Under the pieces are notes generated by a model, which was given only the letters and a program-made list of their open reading frames with translations, was not told where the DNA came from and did no database searches. A stretch of DNA of 32,598 bases from Lutibacter sp. (lineage in GTDB: Bacteria; Bacteroidota; Bacteroidia; Flavobacteriales; Flavobacteriaceae): positions 1 to 32,598 of the forward strand of contig DQTL01000282.1 in assembly GCA_015662775.1 (NCBI GenBank), read 5' to 3'. Both the position numbers and the translations under genes were made by a program. Below, in pieces: positions 8,090 through 17,343 of this stretch (position 1 is its first letter; the number at the start of each line of letters is the position of its first letter).

Positions 8090-8125
8090 TTACTCTACTG
8101 TTTACAAACCTTTAATACTGAAAAA

Positions 8126-8599
8126 ATGCAACGTTTAGTTTACATACTTCTTTTTTTATTGAGTTTTTATTCTTGTCAACAAAACACTACTCAAGGAAAA
8201 TGGATCAAAGGAAGTCAAAAAGAACAACTAGAAATAATCGAATGGCAATTCAGAGGTTTTGACAAAGCTATGGTAGAAACGGACTATAGGTATCAAGAAT
8301 TGTATTGGGCAGGTAAAGATAAAAATTGGGAATATGCCAATTATTCGGTTCAAAAGATAAAGAAAGCAATGATAACAGGCTTTCAACGACGACCAAAAAG
8401 AGAAGCCTCTGCACATGAGTTTTTAACTATAGCTTTACCTGAAATACAAAAAGCTATTGACTTAAAAGATTCTATTGCTTTTAACTTAGCATTTGACAAG
8501 CTTACTATAAGCTGCAATACTTGTCATGCACTTGAAAAAATGCCGTTCTTTATAATTAAAACACCTTTGCATAGGCATTCGTCTATTAGAAAGAATTGA
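8126..8599 (+). CDS. Lipoprotein with a single c-type haem-binding motif
   Basis: 157 residues from the ATG at 8126. A short hydrophobic signal ends in the lipobox-like LSFYSC with Cys17, so the mature protein should be lipid-anchored, probably facing the periplasm. One CxxCH motif (CNTCH, 130-134) attaches a c-type haem, and Met139 in EKMPFF is a possible sixth ligand. The body between is mainly helical and charged, with no catalytic signature. This suggests a small electron-carrier or a redox partner protein of cytochrome c' type, but no pathway is indicated by its neighbours. It converges with the acyl-CoA reductase gene, leaving 5 nt between the stops. The haem assignment rests on the motif. 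The role is unknown. Confidence 0.7.
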   Translation: MQRLVYILLFLLSFYSCQQNTTQGKWIKGSQKEQLEIIEWQFRGFDKAMVETDYRYQELYWAGKDKNWEYANYSVQKIKKAMITGFQRRPKREASAHEFLTIALPEIQKAIDLKDSIAFNLAFDKLTISCNTCHALEKMPFFIIKTPLHRHSSIRKN

Positions 8600-8604
8600 T
8601 GATT

Positions 8605-9663
8605 TTACAAACTCAATAAAAATTCTAAAGTATCCACACCATCGGCATAATCCCAAAGTTGCGGAATTTGTGTTGTGCCAAATGGAATACTATCTTCGGT
8701 AAGATTACTACTGACTACACATTGTATTTGTTCTTGTTCTAATATAATTTTATTCTTTAATTGTTCTAAAGAATCATAGTATTCGTAGAATAGAGTTGCG
8801 ATTGGAGAGGCATAAGAAGGATCTTCTTTAAGTACTAAGAAACCATTTTCTACTAATGGCATCAAACTCATTAAATAGACTGTTTTATTATAGGTATAGT
8901 TATTCTTATACTTCTCGTACTCTAAAATAACCTTATGCTTATAGACTGCTTTAAATAGCTTATCAAAATCATAATCTTTAGGAACAAATATTTTGGAAAC
9001 ACTACGACAACCCAAACCAAAGTACCTAAAGACATCTTCACCTAAAGCTTCCATTTCTTTTGTTGTTTCGTTTCCTGTTAAAACAGCAATTGCATTTCTG
9101 TTTTTTCGGATGATGTTTGGGTATTTATTGAAATAATGTTCAAAGTAACGAGCGGTGTTATTGCTTCCAGTTGCAATAACTGCATCAAATTTTTGTAATT
9201 TACCTTCTTGAAATAGTATTAAATCTTTAAACTGTGGTTCAATACAAATTAAAAAATCTGCAATGATAGGTAGTAATTTTTGATCGTTAGATGATTGCTT
9301 AATCAATAACGTATGTCCTGACATTAATACAGAAATAAAATCATGAAAACCAACCAAAGGGATATTTCCTGCGGTTACGATACCTACAGTTTTTTGAGAT
9401 ACTTTAGAAAAATCATACGTATCAGTCCATTTTTTTATGTTGGATTCAGACAATACACTAGCCCAAGTTTCTAACGCAAAATAGACATTTTCTTTAGTGA
9501 ACCAACCATTGTGATGCACCGCTTGATTAATTTGAAATTCTAAATTATCAAGAAAATGTTTCTCACAATCATTTGAGGAATACGTTTCTAAAGTATTAGT
9601 AATAAAGCTTCTTAAGACATTTCCTAAAGTGATAAAAGCATTTGTTCTATTTTCTAGTTTCAT
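8605..9663 (-). CDS. Acyl-CoA reductase (LuxC-like)
   Basis: This 352-residue protein of the LuxC/acyl-CoA reductase family belongs to the aldehyde dehydrogenase superfamily and reduces activated fatty acids to aldehydes with NADPH. TVGIVTAGNIPLVGFHDF (about 92-109) and VIATGSNNTARYF (about 162-174) match the nucleotide-binding parts. FGLGCRSVSKIF contains the presumed nucleophile Cys219. Flavobacteria carry short stand-alone versions of this enzyme whose substrate is not established. There is no luxD, luxE or luciferase nearby, so bioluminescence is not implied. A 24-nt gap to the upstream small gene suggests co-transcription. Confidence 0.8.
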   Translation of the reverse strand: MKLENRTNAFITLGNVLRSFITNTLETYSSNDCEKHFLDNLEFQINQAVHHNGWFTKENVYFALETWASVLSESNIKKWTDTYDFSKVSQKTVGIVTAGNIPLVGFHDFISVLMSGHTLLIKQSSNDQKLLPIIADFLICIEPQFKDLILFQEGKLQKFDAVIATGSNNTARYFEHYFNKYPNIIRKNRNAIAVLTGNETTKEMEALGEDVFRYFGLGCRSVSKIFVPKDYDFDKLFKAVYKHKVILEYEKYKNNYTYNKTVYLMSLMPLVENGFLVLKEDPSYASPIATLFYEYYDSLEQLKNKIILEQEQIQCVVSSNLTEDSIPFGTTQIPQLWDYADGVDTLEFLLSL

Positions 9664-9687
9664 TATAAATATTTAGGTTTTGTTAAG

Positions 9688-9924
9688 CTATTTTGCAACC
9701 TCAGCTCTTTGAGGTTTGAGAGCGTCTCTAAGAAGAATCATGTTACTTTCATCAATCACTACAAAACTAATACAATGATATTCTGATAACTCCGCAGTAC
9801 CTAGATCATAGCTTTGGATTTTATTTTTTAATGCGAAATTTCTAACATCCTGACTGTGGTTGGTTGCTATCTGTAGTGCATCTACACTTCTAAAATCCCA
9901 AATAAGTTTGATTTTTCTATTCAA
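9688..9924 (-). CDS. Small protein of unknown function upstream of the acyl-CoA reductase gene
   Basis: 78 residues, starting at a TTG (9924) because no ATG occurs in frame nearby. The sequence begins NRKIKLIWDFRSVDALQIA and ends VVIDESNMILLRDALKPQRA. It has no signal peptide, membrane helix or metal motif. The alternating hydrophobic pattern suggests a small alpha/beta fold. I do not recognise a family with confidence. It lies between the rplQ terminator and the acyl-CoA reductase gene, with a possible promoter overlapping that terminator (TTTG at 9980-9977, 23 nt, TATTTTTA at 9953-9946). Confidence 0.6.
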   Translation of the reverse strand: MNRKIKLIWDFRSVDALQIATNHSQDVRNFALKNKIQSYDLGTAELSEYHCISFVVIDESNMILLRDALKPQRAEVAK

Positions 9925-9977
9925 AATAAATGATTTATACAGTGGTAAAAATACTAAAATTATAAAAATTTTATTTC

Positions 9978-10011
9978 AAAAAAAAGGGATAAGTAAAAAA
10001 CCTATCCCTTT
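9978..10011 (-). terminator. Intrinsic terminator of the ribosomal-protein operon
   Basis: On the minus strand AAAGGGATA (10011-10003), an 11-nt loop, TATCCCTTT (9991-9983), continuing into a run of eight T in all. It begins 19 nt after the rplQ stop and ends the 17-kb run of translation genes. Confidence 0.85.
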
Positions 10012-10030
10012 AATTAATTATTATTTGAAA

Positions 10031-10516
10031 CTATTCAGCAGCTTCTTCAGTTTTTGAATCAGTTGCTTCAGTAGCTGTCTCTTCAACTTTATCAGTTGTT
10101 TTCTTTCTACGGCTACGTCTTGTTGTTGCTTTTTTCTTAGCATTAGGGTTGTAAACTTCGTTGTAATCTACAAACTCTACCATTGCCATTTCAGCATTAT
10201 CACCTAAACGATTTCCTAATTTAATAATACGTAAGTAACCTCCTGGTCTGTCAGCTATTTTAACTGAGATGTTTTTAAACAATTCAGTAACGGCATATTT
10301 ATTTCTTAAATATTTAAATGCCATACGTCTGTTATGAGTCGTATCGTTTTTAGATTTTGTAATTATCGGCTCAACAAATACTCTAAGAGCTTTTGCTTTT
10401 GCTAAGGTTGTATTAATTCTTTTGTGTTCAATTATTGAACATGCCATGTTAGATAACATTGCTTTTCTATGAGCTGTTTGTCTACCAAGGTGGTTAAATT
10501 TCTTTCCGTGTCTCAT
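10031..10516 (-). CDS. rplQ: 50S ribosomal protein L17
   Basis: bL17 lies near the exit of the peptide tunnel. The conserved core ([53 protein letters not shown]) ends near residue 120. A ~40-residue tail follows that is first basic ([13 protein letters not shown]) and then acidic (ending [13 protein letters not shown]), giving 161 residues against 127 in E. coli. It is the last gene of the operon, 42 nt after rpoA. Confidence 0.97.
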   Translation of the reverse strand: MRHGKKFNHLGRQTAHRKAMLSNMACSIIEHKRINTTLAKAKALRVFVEPIITKSKNDTTHNRRMAFKYLRNKYAVTELFKNISVKIADRPGGYLRIIKLGNRLGDNAEMAMVEFVDYNEVYNPNAKKKATTRRSRRKKTTDKVEETATEATDSKTEEAAE

Positions 10517-10558
10517 CTTACTATCTTGTTTTCGCTGTTGCGATTAATTCAATTTGTA

Positions 10559-11551
10559 TTACTCTTTCTCTAGTTTATATTTAGCTAGATCCATACCAAA
10601 ACTTAAGTTTTTGTTATCAACCAACTCACTTAATTCAGTTAATGATTTCTTTCCGAAATTTCTAAATTTCATCAAGTCCGTTTTATGATAAGAAACTAAG
10701 TCTCCTAAAGTATCTACTTCAGCTGCTTTTAGACAGTTAAGTGCTCTAACAGATAAATCCATATCTATTAGTTTTGTTTTTAACAATTGTCTCATGTGTA
10801 ATGATTCCTCATCATAAGACTCTGTTTGAGCTATTTCATCAGTTTCTAATGTAATACGCTCATCTGAGAACAACATAAAATGTTGAATCAATATTTTAGC
10901 AGCATTCGTTAATGCATCTTGAGGATTGATTGAACCGTCTGTTTTAATATCGAAAATTAATTTTTCGTAATCTGTTTTTTGTTCAACTCTATAATTTTCT
11001 ATCTCATACTTAACCAATTTTATCGGTGTAAAGATTGAGTCAGTAAATATAGTTCCTAAAGGCATTCCTGATTTTTTATTCTCTTCTGCTTGAACAAATC
11101 CTCTACCCTTTTCAATAGTGATATCCATATGAAGCTTTACGCTTTTTTCCATATTACATATTACTAAGTCTGGGTTTAAAACTTGAAAACCTGAGATAAA
11201 ACTTTGTAAATCACCTGCAGTAAATTGATTTTTTTTAGATACTGCAATTGAAACATTTTCTTCTTCAACATCATCGATTTGTCTTTTAAATCGAATTTGT
11301 TTTAAGTTAAGAATTATTTCAGTTACATCTTCAACGACTCCTGAAATTGTAGAAAATTCATGTTCTACGCCTTCTATTCTAATTGAAGTGATAGCAAAGC
11401 CTTCTAATGAAGAAAGTAATACTCTTCTTAAAGCATTCCCTACAGTTAAACCATAACCTGGTTCAAGAGGTCTGAATTCAAATGTTCCTTCAAATTCATT
11501 AGATTCAATTTTAACTACCTTGTCTGGTTTTTGAAAATTTAATATAGCCAT
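10559..11551 (-). CDS. rpoA: RNA polymerase subunit alpha
   Basis: 330 residues, normal for alpha. The N-terminal dimerisation domain contains [20 protein letters not shown] (about 30-49). The C-terminal domain has the helix-hairpin-helix segment ([20 protein letters not shown] and [13 protein letters not shown]) that contacts upstream DNA and activators. A linker rich in Asp/Glu separates the two. It sits between rpsD (20 nt upstream) and rplQ, the usual alpha-operon position. Confidence 0.98.
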   Translation of the reverse strand: MAILNFQKPDKVVKIESNEFEGTFEFRPLEPGYGLTVGNALRRVLLSSLEGFAITSIRIEGVEHEFSTISGVVEDVTEIILNLKQIRFKRQIDDVEEENVSIAVSKKNQFTAGDLQSFISGFQVLNPDLVICNMEKSVKLHMDITIEKGRGFVQAEENKKSGMPLGTIFTDSIFTPIKLVKYEIENYRVEQKTDYEKLIFDIKTDGSINPQDALTNAAKILIQHFMLFSDERITLETDEIAQTESYDEESLHMRQLLKTKLIDMDLSVRALNCLKAAEVDTLGDLVSYHKTDLMKFRNFGKKSLTELSELVDNKNLSFGMDLAKYKLEKE

Positions 11552-11571
11552 AAGTTGGTTACTTTTCTTTA

Positions 11572-12177
11572 TTATTTAGAATACAATTCAACAATAAACT
11601 GTTCGTTTATATTTTCAGGTATCTGAACTCTACTTGGAATAGAAACAAATACGCCTTCTTTTTTATCTTCATTCCAAGTCATCCATTCATAAACGGCTGA
11701 TTTGTTAGCTAATGAATTTTCAATAGCTTCTAAAGATTTAGATTTTTCTCTTACACCAATTACATCACCTACATTAACACTGTAAGAAGGTATATTTAAT
11801 AATTTACCATTAACTGTAATATGACGGTGAGATACTAACTGACGTGCAGCACTACGAGTTGGTGCGATCCCCAATCTGTAGACAACATTATCTAATCTTG
11901 CTTCACATAATTGAAGTAATATTTCTCCAGTTACTCCACTTCTTCCAGAAGCTTTTTTAAACAAATTACGGAATTGTTTTTCTAAAATTCCGTATGTGTA
12001 TTTAGCTTTTTGCTTTTCTTGCAACTGAATAGCATATTCAGATTTTTTTCCACGTCTTCTGTTGTTTCCATGTTGCCCAGGTGGATATTTCTTTTTTTCG
12101 AAACTTTTATCCGGGCCAAATATGGCTTCTCCGAATTTTCTTGCAATTTTTGTTTTAGGTCCAGTATATCTAGCCAT
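11572..12177 (-). CDS. rpsD: 30S ribosomal protein S4
   Basis: uS4 is a primary 16S rRNA binder that nucleates assembly of the 30S body. 201 residues with the S4 RNA-binding domain [20 protein letters not shown] to [19 protein letters not shown] (about 90-140). The N-terminus ([20 protein letters not shown]) lacks the zinc-binding cysteines found in some S4 proteins. An unusually long 92-nt gap with potential RNA structure precedes it, notable because S4 represses its own operon in other bacteria. Confidence 0.98.
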   Translation of the reverse strand: MARYTGPKTKIARKFGEAIFGPDKSFEKKKYPPGQHGNNRRRGKKSEYAIQLQEKQKAKYTYGILEKQFRNLFKKASGRSGVTGEILLQLCEARLDNVVYRLGIAPTRSAARQLVSHRHITVNGKLLNIPSYSVNVGDVIGVREKSKSLEAIENSLANKSAVYEWMTWNEDKKEGVFVSIPSRVQIPENINEQFIVELYSK

Positions 12178-12194
12178 TTGAATTGATTTATGTA

Positions 12195-12242
12195 AAAACG
12201 ATTATGAATTAAGGTCTAGAAATGATCCTTCGATAATCTTTT
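12195..12242 (-). promoter_or_regulatory. Candidate RNA structure in the rpsK-rpsD gap (possible S4 site)
   Basis: Outer arms are 12233-12242 and 12195-12205 (AAAAGATTAT with ATAATC-G-TTTT in the mRNA, one bulge). A nested stem follows at 12224-12230 with 12211-12216 (AAGG/CCTT plus TC/GA around a 7-nt loop). The gap is 92 nt while most others in the operon are below 45 nt. Regulation by S4 is inferred from position. Confidence 0.4.
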
Positions 12243-12269
12243 GCGTTTCTACGGTTATATATTTATTAA

Positions 12270-12656
12270 TTATACTCTTCTACGTTTTGGAGGACGACAT
12301 CCATTATGTGGTAATGGAGTAACATCTATAATTTCTGTAATGATAATTCCACTATTGTGAAGTGCACGCATTGCAGATTCTCTTCCGTTTCCAGGTCCTT
12401 TTACATAGGCTTTTACTTTACGTAAGCCTAATTCATGTGCTACTTTTGCACAATCTTCTGCAGCTAATTGTGCTGCATAGGGTGTGTTTTTCTTTGACCC
12501 TCTAAATCCTAGTTTTCCTGCGGAAGACCAAGATATTACATCACCTCTCTTGTTAGTAAGGGAAATAATGATATTGTTAAATGAAGCGTGGATGTGTGCT
12601 TCACCTATAGCTTCTATAATTACTTTACGTTTTTTAGTTCCGGTCTTTTTAGCCAT
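12270..12656 (-). CDS. rpsK: 30S ribosomal protein S11
   Basis: uS11 lies on the 30S platform, near the mRNA exit where S7 and S18 also sit. 128 residues with [33 protein letters not shown] and the conserved end [16 protein letters not shown], whose Asn-Gly is the known isoaspartate site of this family. 9 nt separate it from rpsM. Confidence 0.98.
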   Translation of the reverse strand: MAKKTGTKKRKVIIEAIGEAHIHASFNNIIISLTNKRGDVISWSSAGKLGFRGSKKNTPYAAQLAAEDCAKVAHELGLRKVKAYVKGPGNGRESAMRALHNSGIIITEIIDVTPLPHNGCRPPKRRRV

Positions 12657-12665
12657 AATTCACTA

Positions 12666-13040
12666 TTATTTAGTTGCTATTTTTTTGTTGGCAACAGTTT
12701 TACGTTTACCTTTTCTGGTTCTTGCATTATTCTTTGTGTGTTGACCTCTTAATGGTAAACCTGTTCTATGACGAATACCTCTGTAACAACCAATATCCAT
12801 TAAACGTTTAATGTTTAGGCGTGTTTCAGATCTTAATTCACCTTCGATCGTAAATGTTCCTGCTTGCTCACGTATGCTTGCAATTTGGTCATCATTCCAA
12901 TCTTGAACTTTAATACTTTCATCAACTTTAGCATTTGCTAAAATTTCTTTAGATCTGCTTCTTCCAATACCATAAATATAAGTAAGTGCAATTACACCTC
13001 TTTTATTTTTTGGAATATCTATACCTGCTATTCTTGCCAT
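12666..13040 (-). CDS. rpsM: 30S ribosomal protein S13
   Basis: uS13 forms part of the 30S head and touches the P-site tRNA and the bridges to the large subunit. 124 residues with [32 protein letters not shown] and the C-terminal [20 protein letters not shown], then a basic tail. It starts 2 nt after rpmJ ends. Confidence 0.98.
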   Translation of the reverse strand: MARIAGIDIPKNKRGVIALTYIYGIGRSRSKEILANAKVDESIKVQDWNDDQIASIREQAGTFTIEGELRSETRLNIKRLMDIGCYRGIRHRTGLPLRGQHTKNNARTRKGKRKTVANKKIATK

Positions 13041-13042
13041 AA

Positions 13043-13159
13043 TTATCCTTGTCTTTGTTTATGTTTTGGATTCTTCTTGTTAATCACGTAAAGTCTTCCC
13101 TTACGACGAACGATGATGTCCTCTGGGGTTCTTTTCTTTAAAGATGCTCTTGTTTTCAT
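13043..13159 (-). CDS. rpmJ: 50S ribosomal protein L36 (cysteine-less)
   Basis: 38 residues starting [20 protein letters not shown] and ending NPKHKQRQG. Position between infA and rpsM and the RRKGRLYVI core identify bL36. The four zinc ligands of the classical form (CxxC...C...H) are missing apart from the His: the cysteines are replaced by Thr, Asp/Ile-region residues and Asn. It is therefore the zinc-independent C-minus type. Confidence 0.95.
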   Translation of the reverse strand: MKTRASLKKRTPEDIIVRRKGRLYVINKKNPKHKQRQG

Positions 13160-13180
13160 TATTATATCCTTTAAATGATA

Positions 13181-13396
13181 TTAGTATCTATATGTTATTC
13201 TTGCCTTACTTAAATCATAAGGACTCATTTCTAATTTTACTTTATCTCCTGGTAAAAGTTTGATGTAATGCATTCTCATTTTACCTGATATGTGTGCTGT
13301 TACAACATGTCCATTTTCTAATACTACACGAAACATTGCATTTGATAATGCTTCTGTTATTGTTCCATCTTGTTGTATTGCGGGTTGTTTAGCCAT
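13181..13396 (-). CDS. infA: Translation initiation factor IF-1
   Basis: 71-residue OB-fold protein that occupies the A site during initiation. Matches include [38 protein letters not shown] and [14 protein letters not shown]. It directly follows secY (5 nt). Other phyla often have adk and map between them, but here neither is present. Confidence 0.98.
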   Translation of the reverse strand: MAKQPAIQQDGTITEALSNAMFRVVLENGHVVTAHISGKMRMHYIKLLPGDKVKLEMSPYDLSKARITYRY

Positions 13397-13401
13397 ATCT
13401 T

Positions 13402-14733
13402 TTAATTATTTGCTCTTCTACCTGTACTTGCTTTCATTAAACCATCATAATGGTGATTTAACAAGTAGGCATTTATTTGTTGTATTGAATCTATCGCCAC
13501 ACCTACCATAATGATAAGTGATGTTCCTCCATAAAATAAAGCCCAGTTTTGTTGAATTCCAAATTTAACTACAAACGCAGGAAAAACTGAAAGTAAGGCT
13601 AAAAATAAGGAGCCTGGGAATGTAATTCTTGATAAGACAGTATCTAATAATTCTGCTGTATCAGTTCCTGGTTTAACACCAGGAATAAAACCATTTCCTC
13701 TTTTTAAATCATCTGCCATTTTATTCGTTGGAATTGTAATTGCAGTATAAAAATAACTAAAGATTATAATTAGTATCGCAAATAAGATATTATAAGACAA
13801 ACCAAACATATCTTGAAACTGAATTCCTAGAGCTTTTACTGTATCATTATTTGATTGAGCAAGTAATGCAGGAACAAACATCAAGGCTTGTGCAAAGATA
13901 ATTGGCATTACACCTGCTGAGTTTAATCTTAACGGAATATAATCTCTTGCACTTCCTACAGATTTTATATTTCCAATAACTGATCTTTTAGCATATTGTA
14001 CTGTTACACGTCTTACAGCTGTTACTAAATATACAGAAGCCATAATTACAAGGAACCAAACTACTATTTCTAATAAAATCATGATTCCAGCTCCACCACC
14101 TGCGGACATTTTTGAAGTAAACTCATTCATAAATGATCCCGGGAATCTTGCGAGAATCCCAATCATAATTAAAAGAGATATACCATTTCCAATTCCTTTA
14201 TCAGTGATTTTTTCTCCTAACCACATGGCAAATATAGAACCTGTCATTAATAGGATTAATGATGATATGAAGAACATACCTCCGTGTCCCATTAAAAAGG
14301 CACTTTCAGGAATCCCAATTGCGCCCATATTATATATATAAGTTGGTGCTTGTACTAGAGTGATTAATATCGTTAACCAACGCGTAATTTGTGTCTTTTT
14401 ATTTCGACCACTTTCACCATCTTTATCTAGTTTTTGTAGATAAGGAACGGCAATACCCATTAATTGAACAACAATTGATGCAGAAATATAAGGCATAACC
14501 CCTAATGCCATAATTGATGCACCAGAAAATGCACCTCCTGTAAAAGCATTGATTATTCCTAATAAACCACCTTGAATATTTGTATCTACTCCAAGTTGTG
14601 TTACATCAATACCTGGCAAGGATACTTGAGCCATAAAACGGTAAACCGCCATGAACCCTAATGTTAAGATTAACTTATTTCTAAGTTCTTCAATCTTCCA
14701 AATATCCTTTATGGTTTGTATAAATTTCTTCAT
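13402..14733 (-). CDS. secY: Protein translocase subunit SecY
   Basis: Channel-forming subunit of the Sec translocon in the inner membrane, about ten transmembrane helices over 443 residues. Typical segments are [16 protein letters not shown]-like [20 protein letters not shown] (plug and helix 2 region), and [20 protein letters not shown] in the large cytoplasmic loop that binds SecA and ribosomes. The longer frame from 14775 would overlap rplO by 35 nt. The ATG at 14733 ([20 protein letters not shown]) lies 7 nt after rplO and matches family N-termini, so it is preferred. Confidence 0.96.
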   Translation of the reverse strand: MKKFIQTIKDIWKIEELRNKLILTLGFMAVYRFMAQVSLPGIDVTQLGVDTNIQGGLLGIINAFTGGAFSGASIMALGVMPYISASIVVQLMGIAVPYLQKLDKDGESGRNKKTQITRWLTILITLVQAPTYIYNMGAIGIPESAFLMGHGGMFFISSLILLMTGSIFAMWLGEKITDKGIGNGISLLIMIGILARFPGSFMNEFTSKMSAGGGAGIMILLEIVVWFLVIMASVYLVTAVRRVTVQYAKRSVIGNIKSVGSARDYIPLRLNSAGVMPIIFAQALMFVPALLAQSNNDTVKALGIQFQDMFGLSYNILFAILIIIFSYFYTAITIPTNKMADDLKRGNGFIPGVKPGTDTAELLDTVLSRITFPGSLFLALLSVFPAFVVKFGIQQNWALFYGGTSLIIMVGVAIDSIQQINAYLLNHHYDGLMKASTGRRANN

Positions 14734-14740
14734 CGATTGA

Positions 14741-15190
14741 TTATAATTCGGTTGCTGAACCACCTGCTTTTTCAATAGCTTCTTTGGCAGTTGCAGTAAA
14801 TTTATGTACAGTAATGTTTAACTTTGCAGTTAACTCACCTCTACCCAATATTTTTACTAATTCGTTTTTTCTAGCAAGTCTATTCTCAACTAGAACTTTC
14901 ATATCAACGGTATCTTTAATTCTACCTAAATCAACAAGATTTTGAAGTACATCAAGATTAATACCTTGATATTCTTTTCTGTTGATATTTGTAAAACCAA
15001 ATTTAGGCACACGTCTTTGAAGTGGCATTTGCCCACCTTCAAAACCAATTTTTCTTGAATAACCCGAACGAGATTTCTGACCATTATGTCCTCTTGTTGC
15101 TGTACCACCTTTACCAGATCCTTGACCTCTTCCTACTCTTTTACTTAAATGAGTAGCACCTTTAGCTGGTCTTAAATTATGTAATTCCAT
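14741..15190 (-). CDS. rplO: 50S ribosomal protein L15
   Basis: uL15 is a late-assembly protein of the 50S core. 149 residues with the Gly-rich, basic N-terminal extension KRVGRGQGSGKGGTATRGHN that threads into rRNA, and a globular C-terminal half ending KEAIEKAGGSATEL. 22 nt after rpmD. Confidence 0.97.
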   Translation of the reverse strand: MELHNLRPAKGATHLSKRVGRGQGSGKGGTATRGHNGQKSRSGYSRKIGFEGGQMPLQRRVPKFGFTNINRKEYQGINLDVLQNLVDLGRIKDTVDMKVLVENRLARKNELVKILGRGELTAKLNITVHKFTATAKEAIEKAGGSATEL

Positions 15191-15212
15191 TAGTTCTAAT
15201 GTTTTATCTTTA

Positions 15213-15392
15213 TTAAGCTTCTGTAACAGAAACTAAATGTTGTACTGTTTTGACCATTCCTAAAATCTGAGGAGTTGCTTCATGTACAACTTCATGATTC
15301 ATTTTACGTAAACCTAAAGCTTCAAGAGTCAGTTTTTGGTTTCTTGGTCTTCTAATTTTACTTCTTACTTGTTTTACTCTAATTTTTGCCAT
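15213..15392 (-). CDS. rpmD: 50S ribosomal protein L30
   Basis: 59 residues from the ATG at 15392 (MAKIRVKQVRSKIRRPRNQK). A frame two codons longer would begin at TTG and is unlikely. The small ferredoxin-like uL30 fold is supported by LEALGLRKMNHEV and the position between rpsE and rplO. Confidence 0.96.
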   Translation of the reverse strand: MAKIRVKQVRSKIRRPRNQKLTLEALGLRKMNHEVVHEATPQILGMVKTVQHLVSVTEA

Positions 15393-15403
15393 TTTCAAAA
15401 ATT

Positions 15404-15928
15404 TTAACCATTAAACACTTGATCAATCGATATTCCTCTTTCTTTCGCTACCATTTCTGGGTTTCTTAAACGTAGTAAAGCATCTAAAGTTGCTTTTACT
15501 ACGTTATGCGGATTTGAAGAACCTTGCGATTTTGATAATACATCATGTACACCTACAGACTCTAATACGGCACGAACTGGCCCACCTGCTATAACTCCTG
15601 TTCCTTCTGATGCAGGTTTTAGGAAAACTCTTGCACCTCCAAATTTACCTTTTTGTTCATGTGGTATAGTATTATTGGTAATTGGAATACGTACTAAATT
15701 TTTCTTAGCATTGTCAATTCCTTTTGCAATTGCAGTAGCGACATCTTTAGATTTCCCTAATCCATGACCTACTATACTTTCACCATCTCCTACAACAACA
15801 ATAGCCGAGAATCCGAAAGTTCTACCTCCTTTAGTTACTTTTGTAACTCTTTGTACTCCTACTAAATGATCTTGTAACTCTAAGCCACTTGGCTTAACAC
15901 GTTCAACATTATTATACTTGTGATACAT
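15404..15928 (-). CDS. rpsE: 30S ribosomal protein S5
   Basis: uS5 takes part in decoding accuracy and mRNA unwinding at the entry channel. 174 residues: the N-terminal dsRNA-binding-like domain has [20 protein letters not shown] and [17 protein letters not shown]. The C-terminal domain has [20 protein letters not shown] and [15 protein letters not shown]. 9 nt after rplR. Confidence 0.98.
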   Translation of the reverse strand: MYHKYNNVERVKPSGLELQDHLVGVQRVTKVTKGGRTFGFSAIVVVGDGESIVGHGLGKSKDVATAIAKGIDNAKKNLVRIPITNNTIPHEQKGKFGGARVFLKPASEGTGVIAGGPVRAVLESVGVHDVLSKSQGSSNPHNVVKATLDALLRLRNPEMVAKERGISIDQVFNG

Positions 15929-15937
15929 ATATATTTC

Positions 15938-16288
15938 TTAAAATTTTAATCCTTCTTTACGAGCTGCTTCTGCTAATGCCTTTATTCTTCCATGATACAA
16001 ATAACCATTTCTATCAAAAGAACAAGTAGTGATTCCTTCTTTGCTAGCTCTTTCACCTAATAATTTACCAACTGCAACTGCGATTTCGATATTATTCTCA
16101 CCTTTTATTGATTTTTCTCTTGAAGAAACTGCCAGTAATGTTTGACCATTTACATCGTCAATCATTTGTGCATAGATTTCTTTATTACTACGAAAAACAC
16201 TTAATCTTGGTTTTTCTGCAGTTCCTGAAACAACCTTTCTAATACGTTGTTTGATTCTTGTTCGTCTTTGTAATTTTGTTAATCCCAT
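15938..16288 (-). CDS. rplR: 50S ribosomal protein L18
   Basis: uL18 binds 5S rRNA with L5 in the central protuberance. 116 residues with [38 protein letters not shown] and the C-terminal [20 protein letters not shown]. 11 nt after rplF. Confidence 0.98.
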   Translation of the reverse strand: MGLTKLQRRTRIKQRIRKVVSGTAEKPRLSVFRSNKEIYAQMIDDVNGQTLLAVSSREKSIKGENNIEIAVAVGKLLGERASKEGITTCSFDRNGYLYHGRIKALAEAARKEGLKF

Positions 16289-16299
16289 GATGTTATATA

Positions 16300-16842
16300 T
16301 TAAGCGGTTTTACCTGCTTTTCTTCTTAATACTTCTCCTACAAATTTCACTCCTTTTCCTTTGTACGGTTCAGGTTTGCGTAAAGATCTAATCTTTGCTG
16401 CAACTTGACCTACTAATTGTTTATCGTGAGAAGACAATTTAACGATTGGGTTCTTACCTTTATCAGAAACTGTTTCTACTTTAACTTCTGGAGCTATCAA
16501 TAATACAATACTGTGTGAATATCCTAAAGCTAAATCAAGTTTTTGACCTTGACTATTGGCTCTGTATCCCACACCTACTAATTCTAATTCTTTAGTGAAT
16601 CCTTTAGTAACTCCTTCAACCATATTATTAATTAAAGCTCTATATAATCCGTGCTTTGCTCTATTTGGTTTACTATCAGAGTTTCTATCTAACTTAATCA
16701 CACCATCTTCAATGTTTATAGAAACATCTTTAATTTCTTGTGTAAGCTCTCCTAATTTTCCCTTAACAGTTACTACATTGTCTTTTACTGTGACCGTAGC
16801 ACCTTCTGGTATCGTTATTGGGCTATTTCCTATTCTTGACAT
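16300..16842 (-). CDS. rplF: 50S ribosomal protein L6
   Basis: uL6 sits near the sarcin-ricin loop and the factor-binding site. 180 residues made of two repeated alpha/beta domains. The start [19 protein letters not shown] and the end [20 protein letters not shown] are characteristic, and [20 protein letters not shown] marks the second domain. 18 nt after rpsH. Confidence 0.98.
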   Translation of the reverse strand: MSRIGNSPITIPEGATVTVKDNVVTVKGKLGELTQEIKDVSINIEDGVIKLDRNSDSKPNRAKHGLYRALINNMVEGVTKGFTKELELVGVGYRANSQGQKLDLALGYSHSIVLLIAPEVKVETVSDKGKNPIVKLSSHDKQLVGQVAAKIRSLRKPEPYKGKGVKFVGEVLRRKAGKTA

Positions 16843-16860
16843 TTTCCTTAAGTTTCTTGA

Positions 16861-17259
16861 TTAATAAACGTAGCATAAAACTTCGCCACCTATATTTGCA
16901 GATTGTGCTTTTTTATTGGTCATAACTCCTTGTGAAGTTGACATAATAGCAATTCCCAAGCCGTTTAATACTCTTGGTAACTCTGCAGCACCAACATATT
17001 TACGTAGTCCTGGCGTACTTACTCTCTTTAATTTTTTGATTACGGGTGCTTTCGTAATTTTATTATATTTTAGAGCTATCTTAACAACACCTTGTTTGTT
17101 GTCGTCAATAAATTTGTAGCTTAATATATATCCTTGTTCGAATAAGATTTTGGTAATCTCTTTTTTCACATTCGAAGCAGGTATTTCTACTACTCTATGA
17201 CCTGCCATAAAGGCATTTCTAATTCGGGTCAAATAATCAGATATCGGATCTGTTACCAT
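16861..17259 (-). CDS. rpsH: 30S ribosomal protein S8
   Basis: uS8 binds helix 21 of 16S rRNA and is essential for central-domain assembly. In E. coli it also represses the spc operon by binding its mRNA. 132 residues with MVTDPISDYLTRIRNAFMAG and the C-terminal STSQGVMTNKKAQSANIGGE. It is preceded by an 84-nt gap holding a two-stem structure, one of the four longest gaps of the operon. Confidence 0.98.
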   Translation of the reverse strand: MVTDPISDYLTRIRNAFMAGHRVVEIPASNVKKEITKILFEQGYILSYKFIDDNKQGVVKIALKYNKITKAPVIKKLKRVSTPGLRKYVGAAELPRVLNGLGIAIMSTSQGVMTNKKAQSANIGGEVLCYVY

Positions 17260-17289
17260 AATTTAAAAATTTAAATATTTACGATTATT

Positions 17290-17330
17290 GATTTATGCTT
17301 TACGATTTTATTAAATCGTAGTTCTAAATC
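17290..17330 (-). promoter_or_regulatory. Candidate RNA structure in the rpsN-rpsH gap (possible S8 site)
   Basis: In mRNA sense the outer stem is GATTTA/TAAATC (17330-17325 with 17295-17290). Then comes an asymmetric internal loop (GAAC opposite AAGCA) and a perfect inner 8-bp stem (17320-17313 with 17308-17301) capped by AATA. No T-run follows, so it is not an intrinsic terminator. A role in S8 autoregulation is inferred from position directly before rpsH. Confidence 0.5.
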
Positions 17331-17343
17331 TATTTATTCTTTT

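Noticed and set aside
8605-9663. Bioluminescence operon (luxC)
   Set aside because: None of luxD, luxE, luxA or luxB is present. The gene is a stand-alone acyl-CoA reductase.
14734-14775. SecY start at 14775
   Set aside because: It would overlap rplO by 35 nt, and the added residues do not match SecY N-termini.
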